Positions 20,272-29,797 of a DNA stretch of 64,000 nt are shown here, in pieces. The notes under the pieces were generated by a model, which did not search any database, had not been told where the DNA came from, and saw only the letters and a list, made by a program, of their open reading frames with translations. Origin of the DNA: Methylicorpusculum oleiharenae. Lineage in GTDB: Bacteria; Pseudomonadota; Gammaproteobacteria; Methylococcales; Methylomonadaceae. The position numbers and the translations under genes were made by a program. The first letter of the stretch is position 1; each line of letters begins with the position of its first letter. The DNA lies in assembly GCF_009828925.2 (NCBI RefSeq), contig NZ_WUTY02000001.1:1-64000 (forward strand). The letters are read 5' to 3'.

Positions 20272-20783
20272 TTACCGCCGTAACTGGTAATCTAGCGCTG
20301 ATGAGCTTGTTGCTACGGCCAAAACCGCGATGCTAATTTGTCCAGGATTTCTGCTTGGGCTAGCAAGAAGCAGATTCGCGTCAAAGCTTGCCTCTGTACT
20401 TTCAAGCCGGCGGTTGACCTGCCGATGATAAAGCTGGACCAATAAGGGCCTGATCAACGGCAAAACGATCAGACAAGCGACAGGTTTTAACAACAGCACC
20501 TTGTTCATTAATAGAATATAAGCGTCTCGTTCCGAAAGAATCCGGCCGTTTGTTTCGCGGACATGCAATTCGGATAAAGCCTTTTGTGAATCGAAACCTA
20601 AATCCCGTAACCGCTGATCCTGTCCGGTAATGTCGAACCGGCACAACAGACCTGCTGACGAACCGGGAGTTTTTCGTAAGCTTTGCTAGTTCGCCTGCAT
20701 TTAGGGCATGCGCCATCGTGATAAACAGTCAACTTATTTTGATCAATGTCGTCTTTAGTTGATTTTTCGGCGTTTGTTGGCAT
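20272..20783 (-). pseudogene. Thiol-disulfide oxidoreductase, DCC family (DUF393), frameshifted
   Basis: The family is spread over more than one minus-strand frame. The N-terminus (from the ATG at 20783) gives LTVYHDGACPKCRR, with the active-site Cys pair and the Asp before it. Sequence in another frame from about 20650 gives FDITGQDQRLRDLGF and NGRILSERDAYILLMNK through the C-terminal VNRRLEST. Joining them restores a typical DUF393 protein of about 125 residues plus a novel tail. The frame break is near 20650-20700, where about ten residues are also garbled. It starts 7 bp after the rubredoxin/MBL gene and was probably its operon partner. Confidence 0.75.
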
Positions 20784-20790
20784 GACGCTT

Positions 20791-21525
20791 TCAACGATTT
20801 AGCACCAAGTGCTCAAATTTAGGCAACCAGTCGGCAAAATGGGCAACATAGTTATAGCCGCAGACCGTTTTCAAGGCTTTGTGTTTAACAATTTCGAATA
20901 TCAGACCGGCCTGTTTCAGGGTCTCTTGCGCGGGACCGTAAGGGTTAAACTGCATGCCGGAAGCAGATAAAAATACATAATCGCAGATAAATAATACCTC
21001 CCGGTAAATATAAAAAGTAAATCCCGGTGTGTGCCCGCCTACGTGATATGCCTCATTGCCATGGGCGACATAATCTTCGCTAAATCGCCGGTCTATATCG
21101 AACAATGTCACCAACCGATGCTTGGCGTCCAGTTCATGTAGCCGGACTTCCGAGTTCCAAAGGCTTCGGTATTGGTTGCATGCACCCAGGAAATGGTGGT
21201 GAGTAAATAAAATGGCTTTTACGGGCGACAATTCACGGTTGAATGCCGAAGGCGAATCGATCCACACCGCTCCTGTCTCGGTTTCGATGCGATAGGCTGC
21301 ATGTTCCAGCCCAAGTTTCGGTACCGAAAGCAACTGGCTTACAACGTCATTAACAGGGAAGCTAGTGACGCGATAAGCGGCTTCAACTTCGTCCCACGTC
21401 ATGAACTGGTCATGCTTTGCCCCGCAAAACGGACAAATGTCGGGCATCTCTCCAATCATGTTATAGCCGCATTTCAGACAAACCCATTGATTCATTTGCT
21501 CAGGAAATTTGGGGGTATCCATCAT
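20791..21525 (-). CDS. Rubredoxin-like domain fused to a metallo-beta-lactamase fold
   Basis: 244 residues. An N-terminal rubredoxin-type knuckle pair (WVCLKCGYNM and DICPFCGAKHDQF, about 12-45) is followed by a metallo-beta-lactamase-like domain. The fold signature FTHHHFLG and HVGGHTPGF are visible, but the usual HxHxDH reads HHHFLG, with the Asp and last His replaced by Leu and Gly. Metal binding may therefore be altered. Related domain sets are seen in flavodiiron and persulfide or oxygen-handling proteins. The start has GGAGAACG ahead. Its downstream neighbour is a broken DCC thiol oxidoreductase, which suggests redox work. Confidence 0.75.
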   Translation of the reverse strand: MMDTPKFPEQMNQWVCLKCGYNMIGEMPDICPFCGAKHDQFMTWDEVEAAYRVTSFPVNDVVSQLLSVPKLGLEHAAYRIETETGAVWIDSPSAFNRELSPVKAILFTHHHFLGACNQYRSLWNSEVRLHELDAKHRLVTLFDIDRRFSEDYVAHGNEAYHVGGHTPGFTFYIYREVLFICDYVFLSASGMQFNPYGPAQETLKQAGLIFEIVKHKALKTVCGYNYVAHFADWLPKFEHLVLNR

Positions 21526-21793
21526 TCGTTCTCCAATACCTAAAGCTACTTGATATGCATAGCTGTCGAGCTCACGTTCGCCGGGGATGGGAAGGTAAAT
21601 CGGCCAAACTATCCATTACCTCAACGCCTGCCTTGGCTTTCTTGATTGCAATTTCGATGCTGCCGAGCCGTTAGAAACGCAATTCTAGGGTAAACGTCTT
21701 CAAATCGGCACCAAAACCGGCAGTAGCACGCCTTTTTGACTCAGCAATCACCATTTCTGTTTGCTCGTAATCTACAGGCAGAGTTTTGTCGCC

Positions 21794-23200
21794 TTACGTA
21801 TTTGGAAACAGCATCAGTTCCGGTCGGACAACGGTATCGAACCTATCCGCACTTATAAACCCACTGGCAATGGCCTCTTCGCGCAGAGTGCTACGGTTTT
21901 TCAGGGCCGTTTTAGCAATATGGGCAGCTTTATCGTAACCAATAATTGGCACCAGAGCAGTGACCAGCATTAGCGATTGTGTCATTAGTTCGTTAATACG
22001 TTCGCCATTCGGCGTGATACCCTCCACACAATGATCAGTTAAGCTCATCGCCGCGTCTCCCAGCAGTCGAATTGATTGCAATACATTATAAATAATCACA
22101 GGTTTGAATACGTTGAGTTCAAGATGGCCCTGCGCGCCGGCAAACGTCACACAGGCGTGATTACCGACAACCTGTGCGCAAACCATGCTTAAGGCCTCGC
22201 ATTGGCTGGGATTGATCTTGCCCGGCATGATGGATGAGCCGGGTTCGTTCGCGGGTAAAATCAGTTCACCGAGTCCCGAACGCGGGCCGGAACTCAGTAA
22301 ACCTATGTCATTGGCGATTTTAGTAAGACTGACTGCGATGCAGTTCAATACGCCGGAAATTTCAACCAACGCATCGTGGCTAGCCATGGCTTCGAATTTG
22401 TTCACGGCGGAACAGAAAGGCAATCCGGTGAAGTTTGCCACCTGTTTGGCAAATAGCTCGGCAAAAACCGGTTTGGTATTCAGGCCGGTGCCTACCGCTG
22501 TGCCACCCTGGGCGAGGGGATATAAACGTTTCAGGCTGTCGTTAATTCGCTCGATACCCAGTTGCACTTGCATGGCATAACCTGAAAACTCCTGGCCCAA
22601 CGTCAGAGGTGTAGCATCCTGCATGTGGGTGCGGCCGATCTTGATAATGCCGGACCACTGTTGGGCTTTGTCGGATAGCGCCAGATGCAAATGCTGCAAT
22701 GCCGGAATCAGTAGCTGCTGCAATTGCTCGACTGTGGCAATGTGCATTGCTGTTGGAAATACATCGTTAGTCGATTGGCTGCGATTGCAATGGTCATTCG
22801 GATGCACTGGCGTTTTTAATCCCAGCGTGCCGTCGAGCCTTTCGCTGGCAAGATTAGCAATCACCTCGTTGGCATTCATGTTGGCTTGAGTGCCGGAACC
22901 GGATTGCCAGACCACAAGGGGAAAATGGTCGTCCAGCCTGCCCGCTATCACCACCAAGGCTGCATCGGCAACCGCCTGACCGATAGCCTCGTCAAGGTTG
23001 TTTGCCGCGATATTAGCCAGAGCCGCGCAATGCTTGACGATGCCCAAGGCGCGGATCAAGGGTCTGGGTAGGCGTTCGTTGCCAATCTTGAAATTCTCAA
23101 GAGCACGCTGGGTTTGCGCACCCCAATATTTATCGGCAGGGACGGCAATATCGCCCAGAGAGTCGGTCTCGATCCGTGCCAACTCTTCCCTTTTACTCAC
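21794..23200 (-). CDS. fumC: Class II fumarate hydratase
   Basis: 468 residues, normal length for the iron-free fumarase of the TCA cycle. [13 protein letters not shown], the [15 protein letters not shown] segment with the catalytic His region, and the superfamily signature [15 protein letters not shown] are all present. Aspartate ammonia-lyase is a close paralogue, but [10 protein letters not shown] and the C-terminal TPNGERI favour fumarase. Its first codon overlaps the end of a small upstream gene by four bases, which implies coupled translation. Confidence 0.92.
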   Translation of the reverse strand: MSKREELARIETDSLGDIAVPADKYWGAQTQRALENFKIGNERLPRPLIRALGIVKHCAALANIAANNLDEAIGQAVADAALVVIAGRLDDHFPLVVWQSGSGTQANMNANEVIANLASERLDGTLGLKTPVHPNDHCNRSQSTNDVFPTAMHIATVEQLQQLLIPALQHLHLALSDKAQQWSGIIKIGRTHMQDATPLTLGQEFSGYAMQVQLGIERINDSLKRLYPLAQGGTAVGTGLNTKPVFAELFAKQVANFTGLPFCSAVNKFEAMASHDALVEISGVLNCIAVSLTKIANDIGLLSSGPRSGLGELILPANEPGSSIMPGKINPSQCEALSMVCAQVVGNHACVTFAGAQGHLELNVFKPVIIYNVLQSIRLLGDAAMSLTDHCVEGITPNGERINELMTQSLMLVTALVPIIGYDKAAHIAKTALKNRSTLREEAIASGFISADRFDTVVRPELMLFPNT

Positions 23201-23424
23201 CGGGTAGGTCTTCCTGAAACAGGGCCGGGATGATCTGCAGAACTGCTTTTACGGCCTTTCTTGATTTTTTCTCTGAAATTCCCAAGGCCGGTTTCCATTT
23301 TGCCCACTTTCTTGTGCAAACATCTTTCCAACTCCTGATCTTCATAGTCGAACGGGTTGCTGACGGTATCGTTGCAATTACCTTCGGCTTTTTCAGATCG
23401 GTACTGGTGGTTCTGTTCTTTCAT
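23197..23424 (-). CDS. Small charged protein upstream of fumC
   Basis: 75 residues from the ATG at 23424, preceded by AAGGAGTC; the longer open frame upstream has no such site. It is hydrophilic, with an acidic middle ([13 protein letters not shown]) and a basic tail ([11 protein letters not shown]). No family was recognised. The stop overlaps the fumC start by four bases, so the two are co-translated. Function unknown. Confidence 0.6.
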   Translation of the reverse strand: MKEQNHQYRSEKAEGNCNDTVSNPFDYEDQELERCLHKKVGKMETGLGNFREKIKKGRKSSSADHPGPVSGRPTR

Positions 23425-23777
23425 GATGACTCCTTGATAATTTGTAAATTTATCAAAACTAAGAGCGCTCAGGTTCCGGCTCTGGATAGGAACAATATAA
23501 AATAAAAAAAAGTGGCTCTGTACGGTAGCGCACAAAAAGGTACGAGTTTTTGTCTGGTTCTATAGGATGATATCGACAGCGATAGCGGCTCATTGTTTAA
23601 TGCAAAACGCGAATCACCATACTGACAATAAAGTTCCACAAACGGATATATTCCCCATTCCTTCAACGCCCGTAGCTTATCTATTTCCAGGCAATCTAGA
23701 GATGCAAACGTACAGACATGAATCCCCTAAGCGTATGTAATATCGATGATTGATAGCGTTTAGATCCTGAACACATT
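23425..23777. other. 353-bp intergenic stretch
   Basis: Contains the promoter side of the small gene plus fumC unit and the 3' flank of the oxidase operon. No gene, repeat or convincing terminator was recognised. Confidence 0.5.
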
Positions 23778-24548
23778 TTATTGCAGCCACCGCATGCTGA
23801 TCCAGACGCTGGCAACCAGATACATCAATCCAACCGGCACCCACATGATCAGGCCAACCAGTTGCTGATCCTGAATATCGTGAAGATCACTGTAGAGAGG
23901 CATCTGCGCAAAAGTCAGCAAAGCACCGAGCATGCCGGTGTGCATCAGGGTAAACAACAGAGCCGGCAAAGCGGAAGACGATTGTCTTCCCAAAATCGAC
24001 CACCAGAATAGGCTTGCGGTTAACGCAAAACTGACATGCTCGGCGAAATGCCACCAGGGACTTTCCAGTGCCAGGTTATAAAACTTGGGCGCATGCCAAA
24101 ACCAGATCGCAATACCCTGCAAACCGCACATCCGGATCGGAAAACGACCCAGGCGCAATAAAGGTTTCACTAGATTGATACCTGTCCGTCCGCTTGCGGC
24201 AAACCACTGCGGCAAGGGCCTCGCCAGAACGTACAGCGGAGCGATCAGGACCATGATCAGCATATGCTGAATCATGTGCATCGCCGAACTGTTATCTAAC
24301 CGGGCAGCAAGGGGACCGAACGTGATCAATGCAGTAATCAGGCCGGCAACATGAAATGTCAGGGACCGTCCTGTCGTTGGTCGTATGCGCCGTGCTCCGA
24401 TACAGTAGGACAGCCAGAGGAGTGCAAGCAGCAATCCACCGAGTATTTCCGGAAAACTCGTTACCTCCGTCTCTTCAATCCATCCATGCGCGTGCGCCGG
24501 ATACACCGGCAGAACAACGAAAGCTAGAAGCCCAATCTTTAAAGGCAT
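23778..24548 (-). CDS. ctaG: Cytochrome c oxidase assembly protein, caa3-type CtaG
   Basis: 256 residues with a signal-like first helix and about six further membrane helices. Family marks are MHMIQHMLIMVLIAPLYVLA, IWFWHAPKFYNLAL, and the His-containing loops thought to hold copper for the CuB centre. It is the last gene of the oxidase operon and overlaps the preceding small gene by ten bases. This is the Bacillus-type CtaG (Pfam caa3_CtaG), unrelated to the Cox11 protein also called CtaG. Confidence 0.88.
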   Translation of the reverse strand: MPLKIGLLAFVVLPVYPAHAHGWIEETEVTSFPEILGGLLLALLWLSYCIGARRIRPTTGRSLTFHVAGLITALITFGPLAARLDNSSAMHMIQHMLIMVLIAPLYVLARPLPQWFAASGRTGINLVKPLLRLGRFPIRMCGLQGIAIWFWHAPKFYNLALESPWWHFAEHVSFALTASLFWWSILGRQSSSALPALLFTLMHTGMLGALLTFAQMPLYSDLHDIQDQQLVGLIMWVPVGLMYLVASVWISMRWLQ

Positions 24549-24889
24549 GGCGGCAATAGTAGCGCCATCAGTCCGAGACTGAGCGTTGCTATGGCACCCA
24601 TCAGGTTGATGCCGGCGCCCAACCTAGCGATAAACAACCGTGACGGACTGGTTTGTCCGATTCCTGCTCGATACGCGCGCCAACAGGCGTTAGCCCAGAA
24701 CAACAGGAGTCCGGTAACCGACAGGGTGCTAAACAGCAACGCGACATTGATCCAGGTGAAGGGACCCTGTTCGGCCAGTGGCGGGGCCATCTTGCAGGCG
24801 ACAGCCAAGACCCCGTACATCAATGCAAACCAGATAATCCAAACAGTCAGGCCCAAGGCCAGTTGTAGCGGATGATAAGGCGACAGCAT
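24539..24889 (-). CDS. Small membrane protein of the oxidase operon
   Basis: 116 residues from the ATG at 24889, which overlaps the stop of the fused oxidase gene as TGATG; a longer frame upstream lies inside that gene. Three membrane helices are seen (about 10-30, 45-65, 85-110) with short polar links. No family was recognised. It occupies the place where other oxidase operons carry subunit IV-like or small assembly proteins, so a structural or assembly role is inferred only. Confidence 0.65.
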   Translation of the reverse strand: MLSPYHPLQLALGLTVWIIWFALMYGVLAVACKMAPPLAEQGPFTWINVALLFSTLSVTGLLLFWANACWRAYRAGIGQTSPSRLFIARLGAGINLMGAIATLSLGLMALLLPPCL

Positions 24890-27405
24890 CAGAAATCTCC
24901 CCAGGCACCAGGCAACAGCACGATGGCAGCGAAGCTGATCCAAAATACGACGGACGTGTAAAGCCACCAGGGCGCTACAACGGCCAGTTCATAGGGCGCG
25001 GCTTTACCGACATAGCCATAGGCGACGCGTAAGGCCTGTAAGGCGGTCATAATCACGGCAAGTCCGCTATGGAACAGCTGATACATTAGCAGCACTGCAA
25101 TAACGGCATCGTGAGCGGTTTTTGTCGAGACCAGAGCCGAATCCGACCAGACCCAAATCAAGAGAAAACAGTGTAATAGGCCTAATACCGATACGCACCA
25201 CAACTGGGATTGCAAGCGGTAAACGACGCCCTTGCGCAGCCGCATGACAATCTGATTAAACCAGACCGCCGCGCCGGTCAGTAGTAAACCGCTAATCGAA
25301 AACGGCAACCAGGACATCGGTGCCGTATCGGGCAATTGCCACTGCGGCGCAACTGTCCACAAGTAGAGCCAGCTGAACAGCATGGATAAATAAAGCGCAC
25401 CATCGGATAGCAGCGTTACCACCATACCCCATAACCCCGGACCATCAAATGTAAGCGAATGCAAGGGCGGATGACCGGGCATGACATCGGCGTCGGGAGC
25501 AGCGTCTGGATGTGCGCCGTTGATCCAGGACCAGCGCAGGAGAAGTAACAAACTGACCAAAACTGCGATCACAGCCATGCCATAGGACCGGGTCAGGAGG
25601 CTAATGCACACCACCGACAGCGCCAATGCCGCGCAGAAAGGCAGCCAGGAGTTGCCGGGCAGATGAATGATTTCGCGAATGCTGCCGGTAACGGGATCCG
25701 AGCCCCATGTCTCCCGCCTGCCATGAGTAATCTCCGATAAGCCATGCCGCCCCTCTGCGATCGTTGCTTGCAGGTCCGGCTCATCCCACATCGGATGCCG
25801 CGTAGAACAAACGGGCTGGCTGATAAAATTATAAGGTTGAGGGGGCATGTCCGTTGCCCATTCCAGCGTGTCGGCCTGCCAAGGATTGGTGCCCGCAGGT
25901 CGGCCGAAGCGAAAATGCAATACGATATCGAGCAAAATCATCGCAATTCCCATGGCGAAGATGAAGCCGCCTATCGATGATAGACCGTTGGGCAAATCCC
26001 AGCCAAGGCCCGCCTGGTAGGTGTAAACGCGCCTAGGCATGCCGAGAAGGCCGGTCCAATGCATGACCAGAAACGTAGTATTGAAACCGACAAATGTCAG
26101 CCAGAAACCCCAACGCGCAAGGTTGTCGGACGGCATGCGCCCGGAGAAATGCGGCAGCCAATAGTAAAGGCCAGCCATCAATGGAAAAAACATGCCGCCG
26201 ACGAGAACGTAATGCAAATGAGCCACAACAAAATGCGTATCGTGCACTTGCCAGTTGAACGGCACTAAAGCCAGCATGACGCCTGTCAGTCCGCCGGCTA
26301 CGAAGACAACCACAAATCCGACCAGCCAAAGCATCGGCACATGATAGACCGGCCTTCCGGTCCAGAGCGTGGCCAGCCAGGCGAACAGCTGAATGCTGGT
26401 AGGTATCGCGACCAACATGCTGGCCATCGAAAAAAAAGTCTGCGCCAGTTTCGGAATCCCGATCGCGAACATATGATGCACCCACAGGCCGAAGCTGATA
26501 AAGCCTGTCGCTATGATGGCCATAACTATCCATCGATAGCCGAAAATAGGCCGTCGTGAAAACACCGGGAGCAGAGTCGATACGATGCCTGCAGCCGGCA
26601 GAAAGATAATGTAGACCTCAGGATGGCCGAATAACCAAAATAGATGCTGCCAGAGAATCGGATCACCGCCGCGGGCGATATCGAAGAACGGCATGCCGAC
26701 CGCTCGCTCTAGCTCCAGCAGGATACTGCCCAGAATCAGTGGCGGAAAACCGAACACGATCATCAATGACATGACCAGGATATACCAACAAAATAAAGGC
26801 ATGTGCATCAGTTCCATACCGGAAGTCCGGCTACGCAGGATCGATACGACCAGCTCAACCCCGGCCGATACCGCCGAGATCTCGACAAAGGTTATGCCGA
26901 GCAACCAGAAATCCACATTGGGTCCCGGCGAGTAAACGGCATTGGTCAACGGTGTGTACATGAACCAGCCGCCCGCCGGCGCGATTCCCAGTACCAGGCT
27001 AGACATCAGGATCAGGCTACCGAAAAGATAGCAAAAGTATCCAAAAGCACTGAGCCTCGGAAACAGTAAATCGCGCGCGCCGATCATTTTCGGAATCAGA
27101 TACAGCGCCAATCCCTCCAGGATCGGCACCGCAAACAGAAACATCATCACTGTGCCGTGCATTGTGAAGAGTTGGTCGTACAGTTTGGGGCCGATGATTT
27201 TCTGCTGCGGCAATGCCAGTTGCGTGCGCATTAGCATCGCCATCAGTCCGCCGATCAGAAAGAACACCCCGCCCGTTACCATGAAGCGTATACCGACTGC
27301 GGTATGATTGACTACGGTTAATGCCCGCCAGCCTTGCGGATTGCCCCAGACCTTGATGAAATCCTGATGCAGGGCGTCCCTATCTTTCCCGTTTGCCTCA
27401 TTCAT
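24889..27405 (-). CDS. ctaD: Cytochrome c oxidase subunit I+III fusion
   Basis: 838 residues. Residues 1 to about 540 are subunit I of a heme-copper oxidase: heme a ligand in FTMHGTVMMFL, CuB His with the cross-linked Tyr in GHPEVYIIFLP, the HHMF pair, and HDTHFVVAHLHY with the remaining heme ligands. A linker (about 540-620) leads to a subunit III domain (about 620-838) with TFDGPGLWGM and further helices. Subunit I+III fusions are known in caa3-type and related oxidases. It overlaps the end of coxB by eight bases and the next gene by one, so the four genes form one tightly coupled operon. Confidence 0.93.
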   Translation of the reverse strand: MNEANGKDRDALHQDFIKVWGNPQGWRALTVVNHTAVGIRFMVTGGVFFLIGGLMAMLMRTQLALPQQKIIGPKLYDQLFTMHGTVMMFLFAVPILEGLALYLIPKMIGARDLLFPRLSAFGYFCYLFGSLILMSSLVLGIAPAGGWFMYTPLTNAVYSPGPNVDFWLLGITFVEISAVSAGVELVVSILRSRTSGMELMHMPLFCWYILVMSLMIVFGFPPLILGSILLELERAVGMPFFDIARGGDPILWQHLFWLFGHPEVYIIFLPAAGIVSTLLPVFSRRPIFGYRWIVMAIIATGFISFGLWVHHMFAIGIPKLAQTFFSMASMLVAIPTSIQLFAWLATLWTGRPVYHVPMLWLVGFVVVFVAGGLTGVMLALVPFNWQVHDTHFVVAHLHYVLVGGMFFPLMAGLYYWLPHFSGRMPSDNLARWGFWLTFVGFNTTFLVMHWTGLLGMPRRVYTYQAGLGWDLPNGLSSIGGFIFAMGIAMILLDIVLHFRFGRPAGTNPWQADTLEWATDMPPQPYNFISQPVCSTRHPMWDEPDLQATIAEGRHGLSEITHGRRETWGSDPVTGSIREIIHLPGNSWLPFCAALALSVVCISLLTRSYGMAVIAVLVSLLLLLRWSWINGAHPDAAPDADVMPGHPPLHSLTFDGPGLWGMVVTLLSDGALYLSMLFSWLYLWTVAPQWQLPDTAPMSWLPFSISGLLLTGAAVWFNQIVMRLRKGVVYRLQSQLWCVSVLGLLHCFLLIWVWSDSALVSTKTAHDAVIAVLLMYQLFHSGLAVIMTALQALRVAYGYVGKAAPYELAVVAPWWLYTSVVFWISFAAIVLLPGAWGDF

Positions 27406-28114
27406 GTTTGTACGCCTCCAGCCAGGTCTTAAAATCTTGCAAAGTGTGGGCTTGCACCGCCAGCACCATGTCGGCGTGACCGGTGCCGCAAAATTCGGCG
27501 CACTGGCCGCGGTAATGGCCAGGCAGGTCAGCTTGCAGCCGCAGGATGTTGGTGCGACCCGGAATCATATCGAGTTTGCCGCCCAATCTCGGTATCCAGA
27601 ACGAATGGATCACATCGGCGCTGGTCACATGGATGTCGACCGGGATGCCGGCCGGCAGGTGCAGCTCATTTTTCAACACGATACCCGCATCGGGGTATCG
27701 GATTTCCCACCACCACTGATGTCCGGTTACATTGATGCGAAGCGGTGTTTGCCCGACCAAAGGCAGCGGCAGCATGCGGTAACCCATCGGAATGCCGAAG
27801 CCAAGCAGGATGGAGAGACTGATAACCGGCAGCACCAGTCCACCGCCGATAATCCAGCGCAGGTTGAGCCGGCTGGCCTGTGCTATGGTCAAGGGCTTCG
27901 GTTTGCGCCACATCGCATAGAGCCATAAGGTTACGATGACCGACAGCACAAGTGCGGAAAAACCGAACATGCCCCACCATAGCGCAGCTGCGGCATGGGC
28001 TGACGGCCCGGCAGGATTCAGAATGGATTGGGGACCTCCACAGCCACCCAGAAAAAAAAGAATGATAAACGCTACGGGTGAAGCTAAACTGCGATTAACC
28101 GTTAACACGTTCAT
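27398..28114 (-). CDS. coxB: Cytochrome c oxidase subunit II
   Basis: 238 residues from the ATG at 28114. A lipoprotein-type signal with lipobox LGGC is followed by two membrane helices and a periplasmic CuA domain. The domain has GHQWWWEIRYPD and a complete CuA site CAEFCGTGHADM. The frame is open for another 170 codons upstream, but those codons are the reverse strand of the divergent DUF2231 gene. No cytochrome c domain follows the CuA domain, so it is aa3-like rather than caa3-like in this respect. Only 24 bp separate it from the divergent gene. Confidence 0.9.
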   Translation of the reverse strand: MNVLTVNRSLASPVAFIILFFLGGCGGPQSILNPAGPSAHAAAALWWGMFGFSALVLSVIVTLWLYAMWRKPKPLTIAQASRLNLRWIIGGGLVLPVISLSILLGFGIPMGYRMLPLPLVGQTPLRINVTGHQWWWEIRYPDAGIVLKNELHLPAGIPVDIHVTSADVIHSFWIPRLGGKLDMIPGRTNILRLQADLPGHYRGQCAEFCGTGHADMVLAVQAHTLQDFKTWLEAYKHE

Positions 28115-28138
28115 TTTCAACCAAAAAGGAAGACCACG

Positions 28139-28591
28139 ATGGCGAAAGAACCCATTATCAGTCGGATGTCTGTTGCCGGCCATCCTGTGCATCCTATGCT
28201 GATTCATTTTCCCGTGGCCTTCCTGCTCGGGCTGGTCGGTGCCGATCTGGCTTTTCTCTATACGGCTGACCCGTTCTGGGTGCGTGTCGGCTTGTGGCTG
28301 GCGGGACTGGGGAGTCTGGGCGGGTGGTTGGCGGGACTGGCAGGCTTGGTCGACCTCGTATTCGTCCCGCGCATACGCAATCTGATCATCGCTTGGAGCC
28401 ATGCGCTGATGGCCGTCATGACGCTGTCGCTGGCTTCGTTCAACTGGCTGCTGCGCTTCAGTGAGGCTAGTGGATTTGATCCCTGGTGTTTGTATATCTC
28501 GTTGCTGACGGCGGCGCTGATTACAATTACCAGCCTGCTGGGCGGGCAAATGGTTTACCATCATGCAGTCGGAGTTCATATTGATCCCTGA
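28139..28591 (+). CDS. DUF2231 family membrane protein
   Basis: 150 residues with AAGGAAG seven bases before the ATG. The GHPVHPMLIHFPVAFL start is the DUF2231 hallmark, and four membrane helices follow with an RIRNLIIAWSHALMA link. The family's function is not established; members often sit near heme or copper proteins. It is divergent from coxB with only 24 bp between the start codons, so promoter elements for at least one gene must lie in the other's coding sequence. Confidence 0.85.
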   Translation: MAKEPIISRMSVAGHPVHPMLIHFPVAFLLGLVGADLAFLYTADPFWVRVGLWLAGLGSLGGWLAGLAGLVDLVFVPRIRNLIIAWSHALMAVMTLSLASFNWLLRFSEASGFDPWCLYISLLTAALITITSLLGGQMVYHHAVGVHIDP

Positions 28592-28636
28592 GGCCTCAAC
28601 CCGTCTATTTCGCTTCAGATGTTTCAATAACAACTC

Positions 28637-29050
28637 CTATAGGGGTTTACTCAGAACGATCCAAACTATCGAAGGTATCAGGATTGCAACCACGATTCTC
28701 AGTAACACGCTTGCTACCCCTATATTTTTATAGGATCTATTCTGCGTGAGCAGCAGCATCCAGCCGCTAAGTACATGGCACAGCACTAACACGGCGACCA
28801 ATGTGAACTTAATAATAAGCCAATGCTTTGAAATGCCACCCGTTATAAAAAGGGCTGTGCCGGAAGCGATAGCCATCAATGCAACGGGCGTAGAGAATAA
28901 TCTGTAAACCATTAACATCATGGCTTGCTGACGCTCACGCTCGATGTCCGTATGTTGTGAAGCCGTCCCGGTTATCAAGGCAGGTAGATACAGCAATGAG
29001 CCGCACCAGCACACTACAGCGGAAATATGTAACAGTAAAAGCCAGAGCAT
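28637..29050 (-). CDS. CopD-like four-helix membrane protein
   Basis: 137 residues from the ATG at 29050, which has AGGAGAGG six bases upstream; ten extra upstream codons are in frame but unsupported. It begins LLLLHISAVVCWCGSLLYLPAL, as in CopD/HemJ-like proteins, with His and Trp in the first helix and three more helices. Close relatives are linked to copper uptake or heme handling. The position beside the oxidase operon fits a role in metal supply, which is inference. It converges with DUF2231. Confidence 0.7.
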   Translation of the reverse strand: MLWLLLLHISAVVCWCGSLLYLPALITGTASQHTDIERERQQAMMLMVYRLFSTPVALMAIASGTALFITGGISKHWLIIKFTLVAVLVLCHVLSGWMLLLTQNRSYKNIGVASVLLRIVVAILIPSIVWIVLSKPL

Positions 29051-29797
29051 TAACCTCTCCTTTCCAGCATTGAAACCCATTTCTGAAATCTACCGACATG
29101 CTTATGTCAATCTGCATTGGAAATTCAGGCGTTTTCGCAGGACTAATAAAACGCATTGATTCATTTATCGCAAAAGGCATTTATCTGCATGAATTCTTGC
29201 TCCTGCAATCTTTTCAATTAAATGATGCCAGTCTAGTGGGGGACCTTAGTAAGAATAAAAACTTCATTGTCTTTTATCTGTGCGGTACCAAACCGACGAC
29301 CAAGGCTGGCAGGAATAGTATTAAAAAGGCCTATAAAAACGTCCTTCATATGTTTAAACCATCGGCTTTACCGATTAGCTTGAGCAACACAGTTTCTAAT
29401 AATTTGTATTTTGAGTTTATCAGGTTAGGGTCAATTCTTTGCAGTCATTGGCATCTGTGCAAATTAGCGATGCCCTATATTCAACCAGTGAATCTATTGG
29501 TTTCCCTGGAATACCGGGGGATAAGTTAATAGGGGAAGGCCAAAGACGCGTCGGTGAGTAGATTTTGAATTAACCCTAACCTTCCTATTCTTGAGACTAG
29601 GTTAATGTTTGTCGCTTCCTTGATTCGGCAACGACCAATGGACATGAGCTAGGGCGGCGTGATCGACTCCCTTTTAATTTTTTCCTGCCCGGTCTTGGCG
29701 TTTCCTGTTGATGACTGTATAGATTAAAACACGCAAGGCTTTTATTTTACGGCAGCTGCCGCCGCAAATTGGCGAATACAACAACGAGGGGACGCAA
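29051..29797. other. 747-bp stretch without a supported gene
   Basis: A 143-codon plus-strand frame at 29098-29529 has no ribosome binding site, no domain and an odd composition. I treat it as chance or decayed sequence. The end of the stretch (29700-29797) carries the promoter and leader of the flavoprotein gene. Confidence 0.45.

Noticed and set aside
28115-28633. Long N-terminal extension of coxB
   Set aside because: It is the reverse strand of the well-supported DUF2231 gene and is Gln/Arg-rich nonsense without family match.
29098-29529. 143-codon plus-strand frame after the CopD-like gene
   Set aside because: No ribosome binding site, no domain or helix pattern, AT-rich low-information composition; likely chance.
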